Made by a program: the position numbers and the translations under genes. Below are positions 40,941-49,760 of a stretch of 64,000 nt of DNA, one piece after another. Position 1 is the stretch's first letter. The number at the start of each line of letters is the position of its first letter. Under the pieces are notes generated by a model that was not told the origin of the DNA, did no database searches, and saw only the letters and a program-made list of their open reading frames with translations. This stretch comes from Actinoplanes sp. N902-109 (GTDB lineage Bacteria; Actinomycetota; Actinomycetes; Mycobacteriales; Micromonosporaceae). The DNA lies in contig NC_021191.1 of the NCBI RefSeq assembly GCF_000389965.1, forward strand, positions 5,519,501-5,583,500. Direction: 5' to 3'.

Positions 40941-43631
40941 TCAAGCTGCCACCTCGTCGGTGAGCTGGGCCAGACCGCGGTTGAGCAGCGCCTCGGCGTC
41001 GGCGGCCGGCAACGGACGGGACAGGAAGTAGCCCTGCGCGAGGTCGCAGCGCAGGTCCCGGAGGATCGCGAGCTGCACCGCGTCCTCGATGCCCTCGGCA
41101 ACCGTGGTCATCCCGAGGCTGCGGCCCAGCTGGACGATCGTGCGGACCAGCGCCTCGTCCTCGTGGTCACCGCCGAGCCGGTCGACGAACGAGCGGTCGA
41201 TCTTCAGGATGTCCATCGGGTAGCGGCGCAGATAGGCCAGCGACGAGTACCCCGTACCGAAGTCGTCCATGGCCAGGGTGACGCCCAGGGCCTTGAGCCG
41301 ATGCAGCTGGGTGAGGTTCTCGTCGGTGTCGGTGAGCAGCACGCTCTCGGTCATCTCCAGGCACAGCCGGCCGGCCGGCATGCCGGTCGCGGCGAGCACC
41401 TCGGCGACCATCGCCGACAGGTCGCCGTACTCGAACTGGCGCACCGACACGTTGACCGCCATCTTGAGCGGGCGGTCGCCGGCCGCGCCCCAGGCCACGG
41501 CCTGCCGGCACGCCTGCTCCAGCACCCAGCGCCCGAGCGGCACGATCAGCCCGGTGGCCTCCGCGATGCCGATGAAGTCGAGCGGCGGGACCAGCCCGCG
41601 CACCGGGTGATGCCAGCGGACCAGGGCCTCGAAACCCACGATCCCGCCGGTACGGAGATCCACCGTCGGCTGGTAGTGCAGCGTCAGCTCGTCGCGCGCC
41701 AGGGCGGCCCGCAGATCCGCCTCCAGCTGGAGCCGCTCGACCAGCCCGGTCAGCATGCCCGGGTCGTACGCCGCCACGCCGTCGCCACCGGCGGCCTTCG
41801 CGCGGTACATGGCCAGGTCCGCGTTGCGCAGCAGCTGGCCGACGTCCTCGGCCTCGGCCGCGCAGGCCAGGCCGATGCTGGCGGAGGTGTGCAGCTCCCG
41901 CTCATCGAGCTGGAACGGCTCCTGCAGCGCGGCGAGGATACGTCCGGCGACCGCCTCGGCGTCGGCCCGCGCGGTGGCCGACCGCACGATCACCGCGAAC
42001 TCGTCGCCACCGAAACGGGCCACCGTGTCGTCGCCGCGCACCGCCTCGCGCAGCCGCTCGGCGACCCGGACCAGCAGCTGATCGCCCACCGCGTGGCCCA
42101 GGCTGTCGTTGATCTCCTTGAAGCCGTCCAGGTCCAGCACCAGGATCGCGACATCGGCGTGAGCGCCGCCGGTCAGCATCTCGGCGAACAGCGCCCGGCT
42201 GGCCAGCCCGGTGAGCGAGTCGTGGTACGCCTCGTACACCAGGCGCTCCTGCAGTTCCTTGGCGTCGGACACGTCGCGCGTGTTGAGCACGAACCCGCCG
42301 ATGCCCGGGTCGTCGAGCAGGTTCGTCACGGTCATCTCGGCCCGCCGGGTACGCCCGTCGCGGTGCTTGACCGGCAGCTCGAACACGTTGGCCCGGCCCG
42401 GCTCACCCAGTGCGGCCGCCATCGCGGCGACCAACTGCGGCCGGCCCTCCTCCTCGATGATGTCCACCAGCCGATGACCGACCAGCTGGGCCGCCCGCCA
42501 GCCGAAGATCCGCTCGACCGAGTCGCTCTGGTAGCGCAGGGTGGTGTCGGCCGAGATGATCGCGACCGAGTCCGAACTCTGCTGCACCAGCGCGCGGAAT
42601 CGCGACTCGCTGGCACGCAGCTCCTCGGTGCGCGCGACGACCCGGTCCTCCAGGTCGCTGGTCAGGTGCCGGTTCTCCAGCAGGGTGAGCAACTGGCGGA
42701 CGACGATCAGCAGGATCAGCGCCGACCGGCAGCCGGCATAGAACTGGTCGGAGTGCCCCGAGATCGCGTACGACACCACGCTGCACGCGAGCGCACCGAG
42801 CACCGCCGCGTACGGCACCAGCACCGCGATCGGCCGCGCCGCGGGTTCGGCGGTCACCGTGGCGGCCGGGCGGTCCCGGCGCAGCGCGGCCAGCAGCACC
42901 AGGGCGAAACAGAGGAAGTAGCCGATGTCGAGCCAGCTGCCGGAGGTGTAGACGTTGTGCAGGGACAGGTACGTGTACGCGCTGTCCGCGCCGGCGATGA
43001 CCACCATGGCCGCGCCGATGAGCAGCAGCGGACCGGCATCCCGCCCGGAGCGGCGCAGCCGGGCGAGCAGGTACAGCACGACCGTGACCAGCACGACGTC
43101 GCCGATGGGATAGGTGAGCAGCACGCTCAGCGCGAGCCGGCTGCCGGCGCCCGCGGCGACCAGCGGGTGGAGCACCAGGATCCAGCTGACCAGCAGCAGC
43201 GAGCAGGCGATCATCAGCCCGTCGACGACGCTGCGCAGCTGGTGCACCCGCGCCTGCCGGCCGAGCGGGAACAGCAGCAGCCCGGCCGCGGTCAGCGGGA
43301 CCATGCCGAGATAGCCGACGTCGGCCAGGCTGGGCGAGGACACCTGGTGGCCCTGCACGGTCTCGATCCAGGTCCAGACCAGGCAACCGAAACCCCAGGA
43401 CAGGCTGCCGGCCCCCAGACCGGCCCAGCCCAGCCCGGCCCGCCCGCCCCGGCGCAGCGCCCGCACCAGGCAGGCGCTGCCGGCGGTGAACACCAGCAGC
43501 GTCGAGACGACGTTGGAGACCGCCCGGTTGACCACCACGCCGCCGGGCTCCAGCAGCATCCAGGTGGTGAACGCGATGAACAACGCGACGACGCCGGCCG
43601 CAGCGGGATTCCGGCGCAGGATGCCGGCCAT
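40941..43631 (-). CDS. Membrane PAS-GGDEF-EAL protein (cyclic di-GMP turnover)
   Basis: 896 residues from ATG 43631 (GGAGGAGG upstream). About nine membrane helices occupy the first 300 residues; a short coiled coil and a PAS domain (SRFRALVQQSSDSVAIISAD) follow. The GGDEF domain has an intact active site (VARFGGDEFAVI), preceded by LVLDLDGFKEINDSLGHAVG. The EAL domain keeps GFEALVRWHHPVRGLV, AVNVSVRQF, MDDFGTGYSSLAYL and LKIDRSFVDRL. Both synthesis and breakdown of cyclic di-GMP are possible; which dominates cannot be told. It would respond to a signal sensed in the membrane or PAS region. A strong terminator of the neighbouring gene lies just upstream. Confidence 0.92.
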   Translation of the reverse strand: MAGILRRNPAAAGVVALFIAFTTWMLLEPGGVVVNRAVSNVVSTLLVFTAGSACLVRALRRGGRAGLGWAGLGAGSLSWGFGCLVWTWIETVQGHQVSSPSLADVGYLGMVPLTAAGLLLFPLGRQARVHQLRSVVDGLMIACSLLLVSWILVLHPLVAAGAGSRLALSVLLTYPIGDVVLVTVVLYLLARLRRSGRDAGPLLLIGAAMVVIAGADSAYTYLSLHNVYTSGSWLDIGYFLCFALVLLAALRRDRPAATVTAEPAARPIAVLVPYAAVLGALACSVVSYAISGHSDQFYAGCRSALILLIVVRQLLTLLENRHLTSDLEDRVVARTEELRASESRFRALVQQSSDSVAIISADTTLRYQSDSVERIFGWRAAQLVGHRLVDIIEEEGRPQLVAAMAAALGEPGRANVFELPVKHRDGRTRRAEMTVTNLLDDPGIGGFVLNTRDVSDAKELQERLVYEAYHDSLTGLASRALFAEMLTGGAHADVAILVLDLDGFKEINDSLGHAVGDQLLVRVAERLREAVRGDDTVARFGGDEFAVIVRSATARADAEAVAGRILAALQEPFQLDERELHTSASIGLACAAEAEDVGQLLRNADLAMYRAKAAGGDGVAAYDPGMLTGLVERLQLEADLRAALARDELTLHYQPTVDLRTGGIVGFEALVRWHHPVRGLVPPLDFIGIAEATGLIVPLGRWVLEQACRQAVAWGAAGDRPLKMAVNVSVRQFEYGDLSAMVAEVLAATGMPAGRLCLEMTESVLLTDTDENLTQLHRLKALGVTLAMDDFGTGYSSLAYLRRYPMDILKIDRSFVDRLGGDHEDEALVRTIVQLGRSLGMTTVAEGIEDAVQLAILRDLRCDLAQGYFLSRPLPAADAEALLNRGLAQLTDEVAA

Positions 43632-43729
43632 CGCCCGCCTCCTCCCGCCGCTCCTCGGTGCCCTGGGCACGCCTCTGACCACCGACATCGGGCGGCACCG
43701 TGGCCACTTGAGAAGATCCGCAACGAGAA

Positions 43730-43757
43730 GACCGCCCGGCCGATGGGCCGGGCGGTC
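43730..43757 (-). terminator. Rho-independent terminator of the GH26-like gene
   Basis: Perfect 12-bp GC stem (GACCGCCCGGCC and complement) with a 4-nt loop, 31 bp past the stop of the glycosidase gene; followed on the minus strand by a short TTCTCG tract. Confidence 0.85.
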
Positions 43758-43788
43758 CGCTGTCAGCTGCTCGGGTGGCTTGCCCGGC

Positions 43789-45393
43789 TCACTTCTCGAT
43801 GGTGACGTCGAAGGTCTTGTCGGCGGCCAGGGCACGGAACGCGGCCAGGCCGGCCTTGGTGCTGTCGATGCTGATGTCGCGGTCGCCCTGGTCGTCGTGC
43901 TTGGTGTCGAAGTACACGATGGCCTTGATGTTCGGGCGCTTCCTGAGCTCGGGCAGGACGCTCTGGAAGCCCGCGGTCTTGTCGGCGGTCCGGCCGACCC
44001 GGTGGTAGACGCCCCACTCGGCGACCATCAGCGGCTTGCCGGCGTGCTTGGCCGTGGCCCAGTCGTAGAAGCCCGGGCCACCCGGGGCACCGCGGTCGAG
44101 CAGGTCGGCGAACTTGCCGGCGTGGTAGTAACCCTTCTCGGCACTGACGTACGAGTCCAGGCCGATCCAGTCCACGACGTCGTCACCCGGGTACAGGTCC
44201 TTCCACCAGGACTGCGCCATCCACCGCTCGTTGCCCATGTAGGCGAGCACGTTGATCGCGTTCGTGACACCCTGGGCGCGCAGCCGCTGGATGGTGTGGC
44301 GGTACATCGCGGCGAAGTCCTTGGCCTCCCAGCCGGAGCCGCCCTTGGCGATGACGTCGTTCTCCGGCTCGTGGTTGAGCACGAGGAAGAACTTCTCCGG
44401 GAAGGTCGCCTTGACCCGGGCGGCGAAGCGGTCGATGCGGGCGTCCTGCTCGCCCCGGGCCACCTTGGCCCAGCTGGAGCCGTACGCGATCTTCCAGTTC
44501 AGCAGCAGGACGCGAGGGTGCGCGGCGTCGCGGGCCATGGCCATCTCCGACTTGGTCGGGAACGGCTCGTCACCCTTGTGGTACGTGTGGAAGATGCTCG
44601 CGGTGCGGCCGCTGAGCTTCTCCCAGTCCTTCAGGGCGGCGTCGCGCGGCGCGTCGGTGAACCCGCCGGCGGCGGCACCCCAGAGCACCCCGCAGGACGG
44701 GACGAGCAGCTTGCCGGTCACACAGCCACCGGCCGGGGCCGACGGCGCGGGAGGCGGCATGTCCTCGTCCTCGATCGCCGGCGGGATGTCCTCGGCGGGC
44801 ATGTCCGGCACCTCGGCCGAGGGCTGCTCCCCGACGCCCGGACCGGCGGTGCTGACGATCAGCGCCGGCCCACCCACGCCTTCGGCACTGCTGAACCGGG
44901 TGACCGCCTTGGCCGACGACTGCAGGGCGAAGGCGTACGTGCCCGGGCCGGTCACCGTGCCGGCCAGGTCGAACGTGAGGGTGGCAGCATCGGCGGCCGG
45001 GGTGACCGAGCCGGCGACCGAACCCAGCGCGGGGGCGTTCCGGTCGGTCAGCGTCTGCTCGGACCACGCGGTGCCGGCCACCCGGTTCAGCGTGAAGGTG
45101 CCCGAAACCGCGCCGACGGCCCGCAGCTCGAGCCGCGCACCGGCGACATCCGTGCCGGCCGGCACCACGAAGCGCAGGAAGCCGATCTTGGTGTCGCGGC
45201 CCAGCCGGCCCACCGACAGCTTCTGCTCGGCCCCGAACGAGGCGTCCTTACGGCCGCTCGACACGTAGGTGTCGTCGGTGGCGGTCAGCTTCAGCTCGGC
45301 ACCGGTGGCGGCGCTGGCGGCCGGCGCCAGGCTCACCGCGGCACCGGCACCCGCGGCCAGGGCGGCCAGGGCGGTCACGGACTTCTTCAGCAT
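43789..45393 (-). CDS. Secreted glycosidase: DNRLRE module plus GH26-like catalytic domain
   Basis: 534 residues. Signal peptide about 1-28 (MLKKSVTALAALAAGAGAAV). Residues about 33-185 form a DNRLRE/CBM96-like beta module (LTATDDTYVSSGRKDASFGA; KIGFLRFVVPAG). An acidic Pro-rich linker (DMPAEDIPPAIEDEDMPPP) leads to a catalytic barrel: ASIFHTYHKGDEPFP, FFLVLNHEPEND with the probable acid/base Glu, DWIGLDSYVS, and PLMVAEWGVYHR with the probable nucleophile. This fits beta-mannanase-type GH26 enzymes or close relatives; substrate is inferred as mannan or a related beta-glycan. GGGGGAGAA precedes the ATG at 45393. A terminator follows. Confidence 0.83.
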   Translation of the reverse strand: MLKKSVTALAALAAGAGAAVSLAPAASAATGAELKLTATDDTYVSSGRKDASFGAEQKLSVGRLGRDTKIGFLRFVVPAGTDVAGARLELRAVGAVSGTFTLNRVAGTAWSEQTLTDRNAPALGSVAGSVTPAADAATLTFDLAGTVTGPGTYAFALQSSAKAVTRFSSAEGVGGPALIVSTAGPGVGEQPSAEVPDMPAEDIPPAIEDEDMPPPAPSAPAGGCVTGKLLVPSCGVLWGAAAGGFTDAPRDAALKDWEKLSGRTASIFHTYHKGDEPFPTKSEMAMARDAAHPRVLLLNWKIAYGSSWAKVARGEQDARIDRFAARVKATFPEKFFLVLNHEPENDVIAKGGSGWEAKDFAAMYRHTIQRLRAQGVTNAINVLAYMGNERWMAQSWWKDLYPGDDVVDWIGLDSYVSAEKGYYHAGKFADLLDRGAPGGPGFYDWATAKHAGKPLMVAEWGVYHRVGRTADKTAGFQSVLPELRKRPNIKAIVYFDTKHDDQGDRDISIDSTKAGLAAFRALAADKTFDVTIEK

Positions 45394-45662
45394 GTGGTTC
45401 TCCCCCGCTTGGTCCGGCTCTCGCTTGCGTTCGGGCCGGGCTTGCTTGCGTCCGGCCGCTCGGGCCGATCTTGCTGTCGTCCGGCCGTGCTGGCCGGGCT
45501 TGAGGAGAACTCTGCGGGTGGTCGGGAGCGGATTGCGGTCCCCGCCGGTTGCGTACCGGTTGCGGACGAGCCTTTCGGCGGCACTTGAGGAGTCCGCGGC
45601 CGGGAAATCCGGTCATCCGGGTCGTATGATCCGTCCGAGATCAGGAACCTGGGGAGGTCGCT

Positions 45663-46853
45663 GTGCCCGCCGAGCAGGACGTCGTGCAAGCCGCGTTCGC
45701 CGAGATGCCCGTCATCGACGGCCACAACGACCTGCCGATGGCGCTGCGGGCCCGGGCCGGCTACCGGGTCACCGGGCTGGAGTCGGGCCGCACCGAGTTC
45801 CACACCGACATCGCCCGGCTGCGCGCGGGCCGGGTCGGCGGCCAGTTCTGGTCTGTGTACGTCCCCTCGGACCTGCCCGAACCCGAGGCTGTGGTGGCCA
45901 CGCTGGAACAGGTCGACGCGGTGTACCGGCTGGTGGCCGCGTATCCCCAGGACTTCGCGATCGCCACCACCGCAGCCGATGTCGAAGCGGCGATCAGCGC
46001 CGGGCGCATCGCGTCGCTGATCGGTATCGAGGGCGGGCACAGCCTGGCATCGTCGCTGGGGGTGCTCCGCTCCTTCGCCCGGCTCGGGGTGCGCTACGTG
46101 ACGCTGACCCACAACAACAACACCCCGTGGGCCGACTCGGCGGCGGACGTGCCGGGCGTGGGTGGTCTCAACGACGAGGGCCGCGCGGTCGTGGCCGAGA
46201 TGCAGCGCATCGGGGTGCTCGTGGACCTGTCCCACGTGGCCGCCACGACCATGCACGCCGCCCTCGACGTGGCGACGGCCCCGGTGATCTTCAGCCACTC
46301 GTCGGCCCGGGCGCTCTGCGACCACGTCCGCAACGTCCCGGACGACGTGCTCACCAAGCTGGCAGCCAACCAGGGCGTGTGCATGGCCACCTTCGTGCCG
46401 CCCTTCGTGTCGGCCGAGGTGGCGGCATGGTTCGCGGCGGCCGACGCGGAGTGGGCCCGGCTGGGCCTGCCCACCGGCGGCTGGCCGCGCGCACCCCGCC
46501 CCGGTGAGGAGATCGAGGCGGCGACCGTACCCCCGATCGGGGTCTGGGGTGACGAACCGCCGCAGGCCTTCGCCGGCTGGCTCGCGGCGAACCCGCGCCC
46601 GGACGCGACGATCGCCCAGGTGGCGGATCACATCGAGCACATCCGCGAGGTGGCGGGCGTCGACTGCGTGGGGCTGGGCGGCGACTACGACGGCTGCGAA
46701 CGGCTGCCGGTGGGCCTGGAGGATGTGTCGGGCTATCCGCGGCTGCTGGCCGAGCTCGCCACCCGCGGCTGGTCGGCGCCCGAGCTCGCCAAGCTGACCG
46801 GCGGCAACATCCTGCGCGTGCTGCGCGCGGCCGAGGACCATGCCGCGATGTGA
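45663..46853 (+). CDS. Membrane-dipeptidase family (M19) metallopeptidase
   Basis: 396 residues. Metal ligands appear in order: VIDGHNDLP (His-x-Asp), SLIGIEGGHSL (Glu), VLVDLSHVAATTMHA (His), VIFSHSSARAL (His), and VGLGGDYDG (Asp). RVGGQFWSVYVPSDL is another family block. No signal peptide is present, so it is cytosolic, unlike renal dipeptidase. It should hydrolyse dipeptides, possibly with D-residues, using two zinc ions. GTG 45663 has GGGGAGG upstream, and a TATGAT -10-like element lies at 45625-45630. The gene ends 42 bp before the E1-alpha gene; no functional tie is apparent. Confidence 0.92.
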   Translation: MPAEQDVVQAAFAEMPVIDGHNDLPMALRARAGYRVTGLESGRTEFHTDIARLRAGRVGGQFWSVYVPSDLPEPEAVVATLEQVDAVYRLVAAYPQDFAIATTAADVEAAISAGRIASLIGIEGGHSLASSLGVLRSFARLGVRYVTLTHNNNTPWADSAADVPGVGGLNDEGRAVVAEMQRIGVLVDLSHVAATTMHAALDVATAPVIFSHSSARALCDHVRNVPDDVLTKLAANQGVCMATFVPPFVSAEVAAWFAAADAEWARLGLPTGGWPRAPRPGEEIEAATVPPIGVWGDEPPQAFAGWLAANPRPDATIAQVADHIEHIREVAGVDCVGLGGDYDGCERLPVGLEDVSGYPRLLAELATRGWSAPELAKLTGGNILRVLRAAEDHAAM

Positions 46854-46895
46854 GACTCTGGTCACCGCCGCTGTCGCACCTCGCGGCCGCGCTCC

Positions 46896-47975
46896 ATGAT
46901 CTTCCGTGTGGAGTACGTTCAACTGCTCACCCCCGACGGCGAGCGCGTCGACAACCCGGACTACAAGGTCGATTTCACCGACGAGGAATATCGTGAGCTG
47001 TATCGCGACCTCGTGACGGTGCGCCGCCTGGACGCCGAGGGCCTGGCGCTGCAGCGGCAGGGCGAGCTCGGCCTGTGGGCCAGCCTGCTGGGCCAGGAGG
47101 CGGCGCAGATCGGCTCCGGGCGAGCGCTGCGCACGACCGACATGGTCTTCCCGTCGTACCGCGAGCACGGCGTCCTCTACACCCGCGGCGTCGACCCGAT
47201 CATGCCGTTCAGCCTGTTCCGCGGGGTGGACCAGGGCGGCTGGGACCCGCTGGCACACCACTTCAACGGCTACACGCTGGTCATCGGCGCCCAGACACTG
47301 CACGCCACCGGCTATGCGATGGGCGTGACTCTGGACGGCAAGGTGGGCGGCCCCGACGGCGAGGCGGTCATCGCCTACTTCGGCGACGGCGCCACCAGCC
47401 AGGGCGAGGTCAACGAGGCGTTCGTCTGGGCCAGCGTCTTCAACGCCCCGATGGTCTTCTTCTGCCAGAACAACCAGTGGGCCATCTCGGCGCCCCTGGA
47501 CCGCCAGACCCGGGTCCCGATCGCCCAGCGGGCCTCCGGCTTCGGCTTCCCCGGCATCCGCGTCGACGGCAACGACGTGCTCGCGAGCTACGCGGTGACC
47601 AAGGCGGCCCTCGACAACGCCCGCCACGGCCAGGGCCCCACCCTGATCGAGGCCTACACCTACCGGATGGGCGCCCACACCAGCTCGGACGACCCCACCC
47701 GCTACCGCATCGCCAGCGAGGTCGAGTCCTGGAAGGCCAAGGACCCCATCGCCCGCCTCCGCCTCTTCCTCGAGAAGCAGCACCTCGCCACCGACGACTT
47801 CTTCACCCAGGTCGACGACGACGCCCGGAAAACCGCCCTCGACCTCCGCGAGCGCGTCCTCGCCATGCCCGACCCCCAGCCCCTCACTCTCTTCGACCAC
47901 GCCTACCCCCACGGCTCGCCAGAACTGGACGCCCAGCGCTCACAATTCACGGGCTACCACGCCTCCTTCGAGTAA
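46896..47975 (+). CDS. Pyruvate/branched-chain 2-oxoacid dehydrogenase E1 component, alpha subunit
   Basis: 359 residues. The thiamine-diphosphate motif spans YFGDGATSQGEVNEAFVWAS to FFCQNNQWAI (GDG to NN). Other family signatures are LWASLLGQEAAQIGSGRALR, FPSYREHGVLYTRGVD, GIRVDGNDVLASY and YRMGAHTSSDDPTRYR. The alpha subunit decarboxylates a 2-oxoacid together with a beta subunit and passes the acyl group to E2. Here no beta or E2 gene follows: the next gene is on the other strand, after about 0.5 kb of repetitive DNA. The partner must be elsewhere or has been lost. The ribosome binding site before ATG 46896 is weak; GTG 46908 is an alternative start. Confidence 0.92.
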   Translation: MIFRVEYVQLLTPDGERVDNPDYKVDFTDEEYRELYRDLVTVRRLDAEGLALQRQGELGLWASLLGQEAAQIGSGRALRTTDMVFPSYREHGVLYTRGVDPIMPFSLFRGVDQGGWDPLAHHFNGYTLVIGAQTLHATGYAMGVTLDGKVGGPDGEAVIAYFGDGATSQGEVNEAFVWASVFNAPMVFFCQNNQWAISAPLDRQTRVPIAQRASGFGFPGIRVDGNDVLASYAVTKAALDNARHGQGPTLIEAYTYRMGAHTSSDDPTRYRIASEVESWKAKDPIARLRLFLEKQHLATDDFFTQVDDDARKTALDLRERVLAMPDPQPLTLFDHAYPHGSPELDAQRSQFTGYHASFE

Positions 47976-48053
47976 GCACCGCTCCCAGCCCGCCCTGACT
48001 TACGCACCGCGGCTCCGGACCCCGCCACCCCCGGACGGCGCTCCCGCCTTGGA

Positions 48054-48460
48054 GTGGTCCGCCACCGCACCCCCCGCCCGGGGGCGCCCCACCGCCAGAG
48101 GGCATGCCACCGCCAGGGGGTATGCCACCGCCAGGGGGGTATGCCACCGCCAGGGGGTATGCCACTGCCAGGGGGTATGCCACCGCCAGGGGGGGGCATA
48201 CCACCGCCGGGACACCGCCACGCAAGGCAATGCCACCGCACCCGAGGCACCGCCGCGCAGGGCACTGCCACCGCGCCCGGGGCACCGCCGCGCGGGGCAC
48301 TGTCACCGCCCGGGACACCGCGACGCCGGGCACCGCCGCTCGGGGCACCGCCACCGCGCCCAGGGCACCGCCACGCCGGGCACCGCCGCTCGGGGCACCG
48401 CCACCGCGCCCAGGGCACCGCCGCGCGGGGCACCGCATCGCGCACTGCACTGCCGCCTCG
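48054..48460. repeat. Low-complexity GC-rich repeat array
   Basis: The region 47976-48500 holds no convincing gene. From about 48088 to 48215, five to six copies of a 17-18 bp unit (tatgccaccgccaggggg) follow each other. From about 48216 to 48450 the unit changes to ggcaccgcc-gcgcgggg with many variants. Open frames occur on both strands but encode only Pro/Gly/Arg/Trp repeats. Confidence 0.8.
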
Positions 48461-48500
48461 CGTGCCGGCTCGCGCGGCTCTGGGGTTCGGCTCGTTGTGC

Positions 48501-49082
48501 TCAGGGTGCTCTGCGGCGCCAGGCCAGATGCAGGCCTTTGCCGACAGCGACCGTCTCGCCGACGAGGGCCGGGTCGGCGGTGATGAACGCGATGATCGGC
48601 GCCACCTCCTCCGGGTGCGAAAGCACGTTGTCGATCGCCAGGACGCCGCCCGCCCGCAGCACCCGAACCGGATGCGGCCACCACCTCGCGTACTCCGTGC
48701 GTTCGGCGTCGAGAAACAGGAGATCGATGCTCGCATCGGCGCACCCGGCGAGATAACCGCCGCCGTCGGCCAGCCGCCGGGTCACGGTCACACCGGCGCG
48801 CTCGAGGTTGCCCGCGACGCCCGGCCACTCCTCGACGTCCACGGTCGTCACGTGACCGCCGGTGTCACGGGCCGCGTCAGCCAGCCAGATCGCGGAGTAG
48901 CCGTTCGATGTGCCGATCTCCACGACGTCGCGCGCACCGGCGATGCGCAGCACCATCGTGAGCACCCGCGCCGTAGCCGGCTCAAGGTTGCGCAGCCGGC
49001 GCCGCCGATCCGGCTCGGCGGCATCGTGTACGCCACCGCGCTCGAACATCTCCCCCAGCAACGCGCGCAGACTCTTCTCCAT
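48501..49082 (-). CDS. O-methyltransferase-like SAM-dependent methyltransferase
   Basis: 193 residues, close to the short catechol-OMT-like family. EPATARVLTMVLRIAGARDV leads into the SAM motif VVEIGTSNGYSAIWLADAA; VTTVDVEEWP is the ribose-binding strand; IDLLFLDAERTEYARWWPH carries the metal-ligand Asp; GGVLAIDNVLSHPEEVAP the second set. It probably methylates a hydroxyl of a small molecule with a divalent metal. It begins ten bases after the stop of the response regulator and is therefore probably the third gene of the kinase-regulator operon. ATG 49082 is used; GTG one codon earlier is possible. Confidence 0.87.
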   Translation of the reverse strand: MEKSLRALLGEMFERGGVHDAAEPDRRRRLRNLEPATARVLTMVLRIAGARDVVEIGTSNGYSAIWLADAARDTGGHVTTVDVEEWPGVAGNLERAGVTVTRRLADGGGYLAGCADASIDLLFLDAERTEYARWWPHPVRVLRAGGVLAIDNVLSHPEEVAPIIAFITADPALVGETVAVGKGLHLAWRRRAP

Positions 49083-49091
49083 CACGATGCC

Positions 49092-49760
49092 TCACGCCAG
49101 ACCCGCGTCATGGACCAGCAACGCCACCTGAACGCGGTTGTTGAGCTCCAACTTCACGAGCAACCGGGACACGTACGCCTTGACCGTGGCCACGCTCATG
49201 AACAGCTCCGTGGAGATCTCGGCGTTGGACTTGCCCTGGGCGACGGCCAGTGCCACGTCGCGTTCCCGCTCGCTCAGATCGTCGAGGCGTCCGCGGGCCT
49301 GCCGCCGGCTCGCGGCGCCGCGCTGGTCACCGGGCCTGGTGACGTGCTCGATCAGCCGGCGCGTCACCGTCGGGGACAGCGTGGCCTCGCCCGCCGCCAC
49401 CTTGCGCACCGCGTTCAGGATCTCCACCGGCGGCGTGTCCTTGAGCAGGAACCCGCTCGCCCCCGCCCGCAGCGCCCGCAGCACGAACTCGTCGGCGTCG
49501 AACGTGGTCAGCACGATGATCTCCGGAGCGTCGCCGCTCCCGCGTAACGCCTCAGTCGCTGCCAGCCCGTCGACGCGCGGCATCCGGATGTCCATCAGCA
49601 CGATGTCGGGCCGATGGGCGGCGACCGCGGTCGGCACCTCCGCCCCGTCGCCGGCCTCGCCCACCACCTCGACGTCGTCGGGGCTGTCCAGGATCATGGC
49701 CAGGCCGGATCGTACGAGCGGATCGTCGTCGACGATCAGCACCCGGATCGGGGGCGTCAT
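49092..49760 (-). CDS. NarL/LuxR-family response regulator
   Basis: 222 residues. Receiver domain: VLIVDDDPLVRSGLAMILDS, phospho-Asp in IVLMDIRMPRVDG (about residue 55), IVLTTFDADEFVLRALRAGA and the Lys in FLLKDTPP. C-terminal LuxR-type helix-turn-helix: LDDLSERERDVALAVAQGKS followed by NAEISTELFMSVATVKAYVS. The ATG overlaps the kinase stop (ATGA), making them a cognate pair. By position it should control the divergent ABC exporter genes and its own operon. The DNA site is not established; a direct repeat in the divergent gap is a weak candidate. Confidence 0.93.
   Translation of the reverse strand: MTPPIRVLIVDDDPLVRSGLAMILDSPDDVEVVGEAGDGAEVPTAVAAHRPDIVLMDIRMPRVDGLAATEALRGSGDAPEIIVLTTFDADEFVLRALRAGASGFLLKDTPPVEILNAVRKVAAGEATLSPTVTRRLIEHVTRPGDQRGAASRRQARGRLDDLSERERDVALAVAQGKSNAEISTELFMSVATVKAYVSRLLVKLELNNRVQVALLVHDAGLA

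Noticed and set aside
40590..43805. A 1071-codon open frame opposite the GGDEF/EAL gene
   Set aside because: Antisense shadow; Arg/Gln/His/Asp-rich without family motifs, while the minus strand encodes complete GGDEF and EAL domains.
48104..48583. Repeat protein encoded by MPPPGG/YATARG units
   Set aside because: Frames are open on both strands only because the DNA repeat lacks stops; no ribosome binding site or signal sequence.
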